Both the position numbers and the translations under genes were made by a program. The notes under the pieces were generated by a model, which saw nothing but the letters and a program-made list of their open reading frames with translations, did not search any database and was not told the DNA's origin. This document shows, one piece after another, positions 1 through 5,488 of a DNA stretch of 5,488 bases (positions within the stretch are counted from its first letter, which is position 1; the number at the start of each line of letters is the position of its first letter). Source of the stretch: Thermoleophilia bacterium (lineage in GTDB: Bacteria; Actinomycetota; Thermoleophilia; RBG-16-64-13); contig JAFGIH010000765.1 of the NCBI GenBank assembly GCA_016929985.1, positions 1 through 5,488 on the forward strand, written 5' to 3'.

Positions 1-58
1 CTATCTGGAGGGCCTCCTTCTCTTTCATGTTGGCCATGGCTTCGACTAGTTGGTGCAT
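1..58 (-). CDS. Partial CDS (5' end only): probable corrinoid/B12-binding methyltransferase protein, MtaC/MtbC/MttC-like
   Basis: Only 19 codons are inside the window; the gene runs off the left edge. They read MHQLVEAMANMKEKEALQI. The ATG at 58 is preceded by AAGGA at 71-67 with an 8-base spacer, so this is a credible translation start although the piece is very short. The pattern of a short amphipathic helix followed by 'MKEKEAL' resembles the start of the small helical cap domain of corrinoid proteins, which carry a methyl group on cobalamin between a substrate-specific methyltransferase and a methyl-accepting partner. The diagnostic DxHxxG cobalamin-binding motif would lie well outside the window and cannot be checked. 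That this is a real gene start is fairly likely; the family call is a recognition-based inference and could be wrong. It lies downstream of livK on the same strand, separated by about 250 bases containing hairpins, so it may be a separate transcription unit. Confidence 0.5.
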   Translation of the reverse strand, partial: MHQLVEAMANMKEKEALQI

Positions 59-208
59 GTGAGGTTTCCTTTCTGGCGGGTTCCTTTGGACCGGCTGCTT
101 CTACGCCTTTGGTAGCGAGGACGTCAGGTACGGTTGCCCAGCATGTCTTGTCGAAGCCGCTATCCGGCGCACGCCTGTGGACCCGCCTCCGAGGCGCATC
201 TTCGAGTC

Positions 209-244
209 GCCGGGGCCGACGGCGGCAGCGCCGCCGGCCCCGGC
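209..244 (-). other. Very GC-rich hairpin between livK and the next gene
   Basis: A 9-bp arm (209-217) pairs perfectly with 236-244. Inside it a 6-bp arm (221-226) pairs with 230-235 around a 3-base loop (227-229). A 3-base bulge (218-220) interrupts one side. All 15 base pairs are G-C, so the structure should be extremely stable in RNA from either strand. No run of T follows on the minus strand, so it is not a textbook intrinsic terminator. It could be a U-tract-less terminator, a 3'-end stabiliser or a processing barrier protecting the liv transcript. The hairpin is seen directly; its function is inferred. A smaller hairpin (5-bp arms, triloop) lies at 184-196. The remaining bases down to 59 show no clear promoter. 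Confidence 0.5.
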
Positions 245-266
245 CGTCGTTCAGTTACAAAGCACG

Positions 267-295
267 GTCCGCGTCTGCGAAGCAGAGATGCGGAC
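267..295 (-). terminator. Candidate transcription terminator after livK
   Basis: Read on the minus strand, a 6-bp outer stem GTCCGC/GCGGAC (295-290 with 272-267) encloses a 3x1 internal loop and a 5-bp inner stem TCTGC/GCAGA with a TTC triloop. A modest T-rich stretch, GCTTTGT, begins four bases past the stem. It lies 15 bases beyond the livK stop, where the liv operon would be expected to end. The structure is clear, but the U-tract is short and offset, so termination efficiency is uncertain. The GC-rich hairpin at 209-244 may act with it. Confidence 0.45.
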
Positions 296-299
296 ACCA

Positions 300-311
300 A
301 GCACTAGTGCT
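300..311. repeat. 12-bp perfect palindrome overlapping the livK stop codon
   Basis: AGCACTAGTGCT equals its own reverse complement and covers two bases of the livK TAG stop. With no loop it can form only a short hairpin in RNA, so a role in termination is weak. As duplex DNA it could be a protein site, but its position at the end of a gene makes chance more likely. Confidence 0.3.
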
Positions 312-1638
312 AGTTGACGACCTTCACGAACTCGAACTGACCACCCGTGACCTTGAACTCGACCATCTGGCCCTGGACACCCATGGACGTCGCTTCCGGC
401 GTGAAGGTCGCGATGCCTTCCAAGGTGACCACGTCTTTCAGGTTGATCATAGCCTCGGCGACGGCAGCCTTGTCGTCAGCGCCACCAGCCTGCTTCATCG
501 CCTCGACCGCTATGCTCACCAGGTCGGCGCCGTAGGCGGCGAAGAAGTCCGGCGGTTGGTTGAACTTCGCCATGTAGCGTCCAAAGAAATCGAGCTGGAG
601 GGCCTTGAGCGGGAAGTCATCGGGCAGCCCTTCCGAGTTCACGGTACCGCCCGAGTCGAGCACCAGCATGCCCTCCACAGCGTCCGGGCCCATGGAAAAG
701 AGGGCCGGGTGTGCTGCGGCCGGGCTACCCTGGATCGGTACGGTCACACCCAGGGCACGCAGGCCTTTGTAGATGGGAGCTGCCCCGAACATGTTTGCCA
801 TGACGAAGACCGCGTCCGGTTTGACCTTAGCTATCTCCTCCATCATCCGGTTGAGGATGGGCTGGAAGTCGGTCTGATCGAACCCGAACGTATCCGGCAT
901 CTTGGTGAAGGTGAAACCGTTGGCAGGACCGTCGGCGACCAGCACATCCATGCTCTCCTGATGGATGGAAAGGATGTCGCCGATCCCGAGGATGCTCTTC
1001 CAACCGTTCTCTTGGATGAGCTTCTTATAGGCGTCAGCATGGACTGGTGGGCCCGCCGACAGCATGGTGCTCCACTGGTATTGAGTGCCCTTGAGTTGGT
1101 CGAGCGTGGCCGGACCGCCGCCCGACATCGGCACCTGGGCCTGCTCGGCGATCTGCCGGGCCGGTTCCTGCATGTACTGGGCGAACGGGCCGGCGGTCAT
1201 GAACACCTTGTCTTCCTGGATCAGCTTGTTGATATTCGCGATGGCGTTGGGCACCTCAGAAGCGTCGTCGTACACGATGAGCTCGATAGGACGGCCGTTG
1301 ACGCCCCCGTTGGCGTTGACGAAATCGACCTGGCAAGCTGCACCGTTGGCGAAGGAGGTGCCTGGGGCGGCGCTGGAGCCGGTGAGGCTGCTGGAAACGC
1401 CGATCTTGATGGGCTCTCCCGTGGCGGGGCCGCCCGCCGTGGTTTCCGTGCTCGGAGCGGCCGTGGTGGCCGGGCCTGCCGTGGTAGCCGGACCCGCCGT
1501 GGTAGCCGGAGCGGCTGTGGTAGCCGGAGCCGTGGCTGCCGTAGTCGTGGTTTCCTCGTCTTCGCCGCAAGCCGCCGCCATCATGGCGACCGCTAGGAGC
1601 AAGACGAGCAGTCCGATGAGCAGATAGCGCTTCTTCAT
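310..1638 (-). CDS. livK: Branched-chain amino acid-type ABC transporter substrate-binding lipoprotein (LivK/LivJ family)
   Basis: Extracytoplasmic receptor (442 aa) that binds the ligand and presents it to the LivH/LivM permease. Residues 1-23 form a lipoprotein signal peptide: MKKR, a long Leu/Val/Ala core, then AAA before Cys24, the predicted lipidated residue. Residues 25-76 are a flexible tether: acidic GEDEE, then Thr/Ala/Pro repeats. From about 77 (IKIGVSSSLTG) to the C-terminus is a type 1 periplasmic-binding fold (Peripla_BP_6), with the family-typical GGVNGRPIELIVYDDAS at about 111-127 and a conserved-looking GPFAQ segment at about 150. The start at 1638 is chosen because the signal peptide begins there and GGAGG lies 5 bases upstream; an in-frame ATG at 1671 would add 11 polar residues before the signal. 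The gene lies 78 bases after the livM-livG-livF fusion with no clear promoter between, so it is probably the last gene of the operon. The family also binds aromatic acids, amides and other ligands, so specificity is open. Confidence 0.93.
   Translation of the reverse strand: MKKRYLLIGLLVLLLAVAMMAAACGEDEETTTTAATAPATTAAPATTAGPATTAGPATTAAPSTETTAGGPATGEPIKIGVSSSLTGSSAAPGTSFANGAACQVDFVNANGGVNGRPIELIVYDDASEVPNAIANINKLIQEDKVFMTAGPFAQYMQEPARQIAEQAQVPMSGGGPATLDQLKGTQYQWSTMLSAGPPVHADAYKKLIQENGWKSILGIGDILSIHQESMDVLVADGPANGFTFTKMPDTFGFDQTDFQPILNRMMEEIAKVKPDAVFVMANMFGAAPIYKGLRALGVTVPIQGSPAAAHPALFSMGPDAVEGMLVLDSGGTVNSEGLPDDFPLKALQLDFFGRYMAKFNQPPDFFAAYGADLVSIAVEAMKQAGGADDKAAVAEAMINLKDVVTLEGIATFTPEATSMGVQGQMVEFKVTGGQFEFVKVVN
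1459..1530 (-). repeat. Four tandem 18-bp units encoding (A/G)PATTA in the lipoprotein tether
   Basis: Residues 37-60 of the binding protein read as four consecutive six-residue units, APATTA, APATTA, GPATTA, GPATTA, followed by a diverged APSTETTA. The DNA units are near-identical, differing mainly at the first and third codon positions. They form the spacer between the lipid anchor and the binding domain. Near-identical in-frame 18-bp repeats can change copy number by slippage, which would alter tether length without breaking the frame. Confidence 0.8.
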
Positions 1639-1642
1639 GTGT

Positions 1643-1650
1643 TCCTCCCT
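1643..1650 (-). promoter_or_regulatory. Strong ribosome binding site for livK
   Basis: AGGGAGGA ends 4 bases before the ATG at 1638 (GGAGG core with a 5-base spacer). This decides the start in favour of the Met that opens the signal peptide. A purine-rich stretch (about 1697-1675) lies further upstream and could also recruit ribosomes. Strong initiation fits the need for binding protein in excess of the membrane complex. Confidence 0.75.
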
Positions 1651-1716
1651 GTCTTTGCTGACTGAGCGCATTGGCTTCCCTCTCCTTCTCTCTGTCTGCC
1701 TACCTGAAAGCGTGAC

Positions 1717-4461
1717 TCAACCCCGGGCTGTCCCCAGATAGCTGGCATGCACGCGTTCATCCGACCTGAGTGCTTCCGCGAGGCCCGACGTGACAACGTA
1801 TCCGTTCTGCAGGATCACCGCACGATGAGCGAGCGACAACGCCATCTCCGCGCTCTGCTCGACCATCAGCATGGTCAACCCTTCTTTGTTGAGCTTGGCC
1901 AGAGCCTCGAAGATGCGCTCGACCAGCAACGGTGCGAGACCCATGGAGGGCTCGTCCAGAAGGAGCAACTGAGGCTTCCCGACGAGCGCCCGGCCGATCG
2001 CGAGCATCTGCTGCTCCCCTCCCGAGAGGGTGCCGGCAGGTTGTTTCCGTCGCTCCCCGAGGACGGGGAAGAGTTCGTAGACGTAGGCAATATCGTCCTT
2101 GAGCGTCGCCCGCCAGTCCTTGCTGGCGGAGCTCCCCACCACCAGGTTGTCTTCCACCGACAGGTCCCTGAACAGGCGACGGCCCTCGGGCACCTGGCAT
2201 ACCCCACGCGCGGCGATCTTGTCCGGGGCCAGCCGGGTGATATCCACCCCCTGATAGACCACCGAACCGCCCTTCGGGCGGAGCAGGCCGGAGACGGTGT
2301 GAAGCAGAGTGCTCTTGCCCGCGCCGTTAGCGCCCAGGACGGCGACCACCTCTCCCTTCGGAACAGAGAAGGAGACGCCGCGCAGGGCCTGGATCGTGCC
2401 GTACGAGGTGCTCAGATCCTTGACCACCAGCATATCTTCCGGCTCGGGGCACGTCCCCGAGGTGAGATCGCGGGTCTCGCAGAGATCGCTTCCCCGCTGG
2501 TGCTTGACTCCCAGATACGCCTCGATCACCGCCGGGTCCTTCTGCACTTCACTCGGCCGGCCTTCTGCGATGAGACTCCCATAGTCGAGCACGTGTACCC
2601 GCTCCGATATCCCCATGACGAGCTCTATGTCATGCTCGACGAGTAGGACGGTGATGCCCGAGGCGTTGATGTTTCGGATCTGCTCGATCAGATGCGCGCG
2701 TTCCGCGTCGTTCATGCCGGCCGCGGGCTCGTCCAACAGGAGCAACCGGGGTTCGGACGCGAGAGCGCGGGCGATCTCGACCAAGCGTTGCGACCCATAG
2801 GGAAGGCTGGCGGCAGGCAGATAGGCGCTGTCTTGCAGTCCCACCGAGGCAAGCGCCTCCATGGCCCGTTCGCGGGAAGCTTTCTCTTCCTTGCGCTGAT
2901 GGGGCAACCCAAGCCCTCCGGCCCAGAACCCCGATCGCTCGTGCTGGTGGCAGCCCACCAGCACGTTCTCGAGCACGGTCATGTTCACGTAGATGCGGAG
3001 GTTCTGGAAGGTGCGCGCCATGCCCAGACGGGCGGTGTTCGCCGCGGTGGTCTGGCTGACATCCTTGCCGGCGAAACGGACGTAGCCGTTCGTCAGTCTC
3101 TGGAGGCGGCTCACCGCATTGAAGAACGTCGTCTTGCCCGCGCCGTTGGGGCCGATCAGGGCGACGATCTCACCCTCGCGGACGTGCAGGGAGACCTTGT
3201 CCACCGCTTTGAGGCCGCCGAAGTGGACCGAGAGATCCTCGACCTCGAGCAGGGGTGCGCCGATGGTCTCGGAGACCTTGCCGTGCTCATTGGTGGTGGG
3301 TTCAGGAGCTGTCGCCGGCGCCCCGGCCGCGGCGGCCGCCGCTTCCGTCTGTGCCGCTTGGACGGCGTCGGCAGAGAACGCCAGAGGCAGCCCGACCGAA
3401 GTCTGGCACTGCCCAGTGGGCTGGTCTTCTTCGGCCGCCGCGAGGCACTCCGCGGGCTCGCTCAGCCGTTCCCGCCGGAAGAAAGCCTTCAGCCGGGCGC
3501 GCTGATCCGCCCTCAGCGCGAACCCAGCGGGAAGGAAGATCAGGAGCAGGATCATGATGACCGAGTAGATGACCCCTCGGTACTGGTCCACGCCGGTGAA
3601 GCCGTTGATCACCCAGGTCATGACGACGGCGCCGATTACAGAGCCCCAGACCGACCCTCCCCCCAACATCATCATGACGATGGGAAGTATGGCCGTCGTG
3701 AACGTGAAACCCCGCGGGTCTACGGCCATGGTCACGAACGCGTAGAGCCCGCCGGCCAACCCGCAGATCACGGCGCTGGTCACGAAGGCCAGGAGCTTCC
3801 AGTTCGCCGTGCGCATGCCAAGGCTCGAAGAAGCGATCTCACTGGTGGCGATTGCGCGTAGGGCCCGGCCCGCACGGTACTTGAGAGCGCGGTCGATGAA
3901 AAGGACGATGATCACCGCGACGATCCATACCAGGTAGTACTGCCGGAGGTTCGTATTGAGCGCGAATCCGAAGAGGTTGAGCTTGGGGATGGGGGCCAGC
4001 CCCGTAGGACCTCCGGTGATGTTACGCAGTTGTATGACCAAGACCAGGAAGATCTGACCCAGCCCGATGGTGGCTAGGGCCAGGTAGAAGTAGCGGAGCT
4101 TGAGCACCGGCCGTCCCACAATGAGGGCGATAAGACCCGCCACCACAGCTCCGATGACGAGCGCGGCAAGCGTCGGGACCGGGAGTTTGACGGTGAGCAT
4201 AGCCGCCGTGTAGGCGCCGATGCCATAGAAGGCTACGTGACCGAAGGAGAGCTGGCCGGCCTGCCCGAGGATGATGACCACGGCGACCGTGAGGATGGTA
4301 TAGAGACCGCCGGTGGTCATGACCCTGAGTCCGTAGGCGCTGGGGTAGATGTAGGGCCAGGCCAACAGGATCACGACGATGAGCAGCTTGAGCATGAGCC
4401 CTCCGCGCCGGAGCCAGGCAAAACGATCGGTGCTCAGCAGGCCGGCTGTCGGGCGCGCCAT
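1717..4461 (-). CDS. livM-livG-livF: Fused ABC importer protein: LivM permease + LivG ATPase + LivF ATPase
   Basis: One uninterrupted 914-aa frame carries three normally separate subunits of a branched-chain amino acid-type importer. LivM permease (about 1-330; 4461-3472) has hydrophobic membrane segments and the family motifs GQLSFGHVAFYGIGAY (69-84), GGPTGL (150-155), the ATPase-contacting loop near 203-222, and GGGSVWGSVIGA (267-278). An Ala/Pro-rich linker (about 331-402) follows. LivG ATPase (403-653; 3255-2503) has Walker A GPNGAGKTT (437-445), Q-loop Gln486, signature LPYGSQ (553-558), Walker B LLLLDEP (573-579) and H-loop His610. A short linker (654-676) leads to LivF ATPase (677-914; 2433-1717), with Walker A GANGAGKST (710-718), Q-loop Gln756, signature LSGGEQQ (812-818), Walker B LLLLDEP (832-838) and Gln869 in VEQ at the H-loop, as is normal for LivF. 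All catalytic motifs are intact, so both sites should work. The ATG overlaps the livH stop (TGATG) with AGGTGAGG just upstream, implying translational coupling. Separate genes are the usual arrangement. Confidence 0.95.
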   Translation of the reverse strand: MARPTAGLLSTDRFAWLRRGGLMLKLLIVVILLAWPYIYPSAYGLRVMTTGGLYTILTVAVVIILGQAGQLSFGHVAFYGIGAYTAAMLTVKLPVPTLAALVIGAVVAGLIALIVGRPVLKLRYFYLALATIGLGQIFLVLVIQLRNITGGPTGLAPIPKLNLFGFALNTNLRQYYLVWIVAVIIVLFIDRALKYRAGRALRAIATSEIASSSLGMRTANWKLLAFVTSAVICGLAGGLYAFVTMAVDPRGFTFTTAILPIVMMMLGGGSVWGSVIGAVVMTWVINGFTGVDQYRGVIYSVIMILLLIFLPAGFALRADQRARLKAFFRRERLSEPAECLAAAEEDQPTGQCQTSVGLPLAFSADAVQAAQTEAAAAAAGAPATAPEPTTNEHGKVSETIGAPLLEVEDLSVHFGGLKAVDKVSLHVREGEIVALIGPNGAGKTTFFNAVSRLQRLTNGYVRFAGKDVSQTTAANTARLGMARTFQNLRIYVNMTVLENVLVGCHQHERSGFWAGGLGLPHQRKEEKASRERAMEALASVGLQDSAYLPAASLPYGSQRLVEIARALASEPRLLLLDEPAAGMNDAERAHLIEQIRNINASGITVLLVEHDIELVMGISERVHVLDYGSLIAEGRPSEVQKDPAVIEAYLGVKHQRGSDLCETRDLTSGTCPEPEDMLVVKDLSTSYGTIQALRGVSFSVPKGEVVAVLGANGAGKSTLLHTVSGLLRPKGGSVVYQGVDITRLAPDKIAARGVCQVPEGRRLFRDLSVEDNLVVGSSASKDWRATLKDDIAYVYELFPVLGERRKQPAGTLSGGEQQMLAIGRALVGKPQLLLLDEPSMGLAPLLVERIFEALAKLNKEGLTMLMVEQSAEMALSLAHRAVILQNGYVVTSGLAEALRSDERVHASYLGTARG

Positions 4462-5339
4462 CAGGCCTCACCTTCGCTGGAGCGGATCCCGAGCAGGCCA
4501 CTCGGCCGGAAATAGAGGACGAGGATCAGCACGGCGTACGCTATGGCGTCTTGATAGCCCGCGGGGAGAACGCCGGTGACCAGCGACTGGATGATGCCCA
4601 GCGCCAGCCCCCCCACCACCGCTCCGCTACTCGAGCCCCAGCCGCCCAGGATGGCAGCCACGAAACCGCTCAGCGCGTAGATCCCTCCGGACAGATAGGA
4701 GGTCTGGCTGATCGGGGTCACGGCGATGCCGCCCAGGGCTCCGATGGCAGCAGAGATGGCGAAGGCCAGAATGATCATGCGCCCTGTGTTCACGCCGGAG
4801 AGGCTCGCGGCGGCCGGGTCGTTCGCCGTGGCGGTCATCTGCTTCCCGACGCGGGTGAAGTTGGTAAGCGCATAGAGCCCGATGAGGACGAGGATCATGA
4901 GCCCAATCACCCAGAGGCTCTGGCGGAACACGTTCACGCCCCCGACATTAATGACCTGGTCGCCGGTGAAGGCGGGAACAGTGTGCCCGTAGCCACCCCA
5001 ACGGACGAGGGCGAGGTTCTCGAAGAGGATGCTCAGCGCCATCGTCGCGAGGATTATCGAGACGAGAGAGACCTTGACCAGAGGTCTGAGAACAATGAGA
5101 TACATCAGCACGCCTACGACGGCGACCCCGATGATGCCCAATATTGCCGAGAGCCAGTAGGGCAGACCCAACTCACTGAGGAACGAGTAGGTGAAGAACG
5201 CCCCGAACATGACAAAGGCGCCCTGCGCCATGTTGACGATGCGAGAAGTGCGGTAGATCGTGACGTAGCCGAGCGCGATCAGGGCGTAGATGCTGCCCAT
5301 GGTGACACCAGTCACCAGCAGTTGGATCCACTTGACCAC
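4461..5339 (-). CDS. livH: Branched-chain amino acid-type ABC transporter permease LivH
   Basis: Integral membrane permease (292 aa from the chosen start) that pairs with LivM to form the channel. Hydrophobic segments run along the whole length, as in the family's typical 8-helix fold. Family motifs are visible: VNMAQGAF with a following FGAF (about 35-48), the cytoplasmic ATPase-coupling loop ATANDPAAASLSGVNTGRM (about 170-188), GGWGSSSGAVVGG (232-244) and a C-terminal RPSGLLG (278-284). Length matches normal LivH, with no truncation. The start is placed at GTG 5339, which has AAGGGG 5 bases upstream. An in-frame GTG two codons earlier (5345) overlaps that ribosome binding site and is less likely. 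The gene is the first of the operon behind a recognisable promoter, and its TGA overlaps the ATG of the fusion gene by one base. Assignment to the family is secure; the transported compound is not. Confidence 0.95.
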   Translation of the reverse strand: MVKWIQLLVTGVTMGSIYALIALGYVTIYRTSRIVNMAQGAFVMFGAFFTYSFLSELGLPYWLSAILGIIGVAVVGVLMYLIVLRPLVKVSLVSIILATMALSILFENLALVRWGGYGHTVPAFTGDQVINVGGVNVFRQSLWVIGLMILVLIGLYALTNFTRVGKQMTATANDPAAASLSGVNTGRMIILAFAISAAIGALGGIAVTPISQTSYLSGGIYALSGFVAAILGGWGSSSGAVVGGLALGIIQSLVTGVLPAGYQDAIAYAVLILVLYFRPSGLLGIRSSEGEA

Positions 5340-5344
5340 GCACA

Positions 5345-5350
5345 CCCCTT
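5345..5350 (-). promoter_or_regulatory. Ribosome binding site deciding the livH start
   Basis: AAGGGG lies 5 bases before GTG 5339. The other in-frame candidate, GTG at 5345, has its first base inside this site and no other purine-rich site at a useful distance. The protein therefore probably starts MVKWIQLL rather than MCVVKWIQLL. Confidence 0.6.
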
Positions 5351-5401
5351 ACCATGAGAGGGCGAAGACTACTCAGGTCGTCCGACAGTCACGTAGCGTT
5401 C

Positions 5402-5430
5402 ATCGTAATTTAGGCACAGACCCTTGTCAA
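5402..5430 (-). promoter_or_regulatory. Predicted sigma70/sigmaA-type promoter of the liv operon
   Basis: The minus strand shows a perfect -35 hexamer TTGACA (5430-5425), a 17-base spacer and TACGAT (5407-5402), which matches the TATAAT consensus at four of six positions. Transcription would start near 5395, giving a leader of about 55 bases before the livH GTG. The surrounding DNA is noticeably more AT-rich than the coding region. I see no riboswitch or attenuator in the leader. Confidence 0.65.
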
Positions 5431-5438
5431 GTATTCAG

Positions 5439-5460
5439 CATGACATTTCTCGTTGTCATG
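5439..5460. promoter_or_regulatory. Inverted repeat beside the -35 box, candidate regulator-binding site
   Basis: CATGACA and TGTCATG are perfect 7-bp inverted arms separated by 8 bases (5446-5453). The centre is about 55 bases upstream of the predicted transcription start and the near edge is 8 bases from the -35 box. This symmetry and position suit a dimeric transcription factor, either an activator touching RNA polymerase or a repressor. The short TTGTC core also recurs at 5424-5428 (within the -35 region) and 5472-5476. As RNA the stem would be weak, and no T-run follows, so a terminator is less likely. The regulator is not encoded in the window. Confidence 0.45.
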
Positions 5461-5488
5461 TGTTATTGCGCTTGTCGATAGCCAACCA

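Noticed and set aside
109..1596. 495-codon open frame on the plus strand opposite livK
   Set aside because: It is fully antisense to a well-supported gene, is rich in Arg, His and Gly low-complexity sequence, shows no domain and has no convincing start site. GC-rich genes commonly leave such open frames on the other strand.
1639..1671. In-frame ATG at 1671 as the livK start
   Set aside because: It would place 11 polar residues ahead of a normal lipoprotein signal peptide. The ATG at 1638 has the better-placed GGAGG.
1639..1800. Possible internal promoter for livK (TTGAGT near 1725)
   Set aside because: No acceptable -10 hexamer lies 16-18 bases downstream of TTGAGT or of the other TTG-containing stretches examined there.
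2431..2450. Independent internal translation start for LivF at ATG 2433
   Set aside because: GGAAG lies only 2 bases before the ATG, which is too close for efficient initiation, and the upstream frame is open throughout. It looks like a relic; internal initiation is not excluded but not supported.
1747..3861. Plus-strand open frames of 299 and 389 codons opposite the ATPase and permease regions
   Set aside because: Both are antisense to the fusion gene, whose motifs are intact. Their translations look like the typical charged complement of a GC-rich coding strand and match no family I recognise.
5343..5355. ATG at 5355 and GTG at 5345 as livH starts
   Set aside because: The ATG is out of frame with livH. 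The GTG at 5345 overlaps the only good ribosome binding site, which instead fits GTG 5339.
4551..5357. 268-codon plus-strand open frame opposite livH
   Set aside because: It is very rich in Asp, Glu, His and Arg, the expected antisense image of a hydrophobic membrane protein. It has no ribosome binding site of note.
1..5488. CRISPR array, tRNA or rRNA gene, insertion sequence or attachment site
   Set aside because: No spaced direct repeats, terminal inverted repeats, transposase-like frame or cloverleaf-type sequence was seen on either strand.

Overview
The window holds one minus-strand operon for a branched-chain amino acid (LIV/HAAT-type) ABC importer, plus the first codons of another minus-strand gene at its left edge. 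The DNA is GC-rich by eye. The substrate-binding protein is a lipoprotein whose Cys is followed by an acidic stretch and a long Thr/Ala/Pro tether. That style is common in Actinomycetota and some other high-GC, single-membrane bacteria. This placement is an inference from sequence style only.

Layout in the direction of transcription (right to left): (1) 5488-5340 is a non-coding leader. It has a 7-bp perfect inverted repeat (5439-5460), a good sigma70-type promoter (-35 TTGACA, 17-bp spacer, -10 TACGAT; 5430-5402) and a ribosome binding site. (2) livH (5339-4461) encodes the first permease. (3) A single 914-codon reading frame (4461-1717) encodes LivM permease, LivG ATPase and LivF ATPase joined head to tail, and overlaps the livH stop as TGATG. 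(4) After a 78-bp gap comes livK (1638-310), the lipoprotein substrate-binding protein. (5) About 250 non-coding bases follow, with a palindrome and two hairpins that probably end or stabilise the transcript. (6) From 58 to the window edge is the start of a new gene, MHQLVEAMANMKEKEALQI..., which looks like the N-terminus of an MtaC/MtbC/MttC-type corrinoid (B12-binding) methyl-carrier protein.

Working together: LivK, anchored outside the membrane, captures the ligand and delivers it to the LivH/LivM channel, which the LivG/LivF nucleotide-binding pair drives. The M-G-F fusion supplies exactly one copy each of LivM, LivG and LivF per LivH. The true substrate cannot be read from sequence. The neighbouring corrinoid-type gene raises the possibility of a methylated compound rather than leucine, isoleucine or valine.

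I do not see a wholly new system here. The points most worth a second look are the triple fusion with its cysteine-bearing linkers, the corrinoid-protein neighbour, and the inverted repeat next to the promoter. The long plus-strand reading frames opposite these genes are judged to be by-products of GC-rich codon usage.
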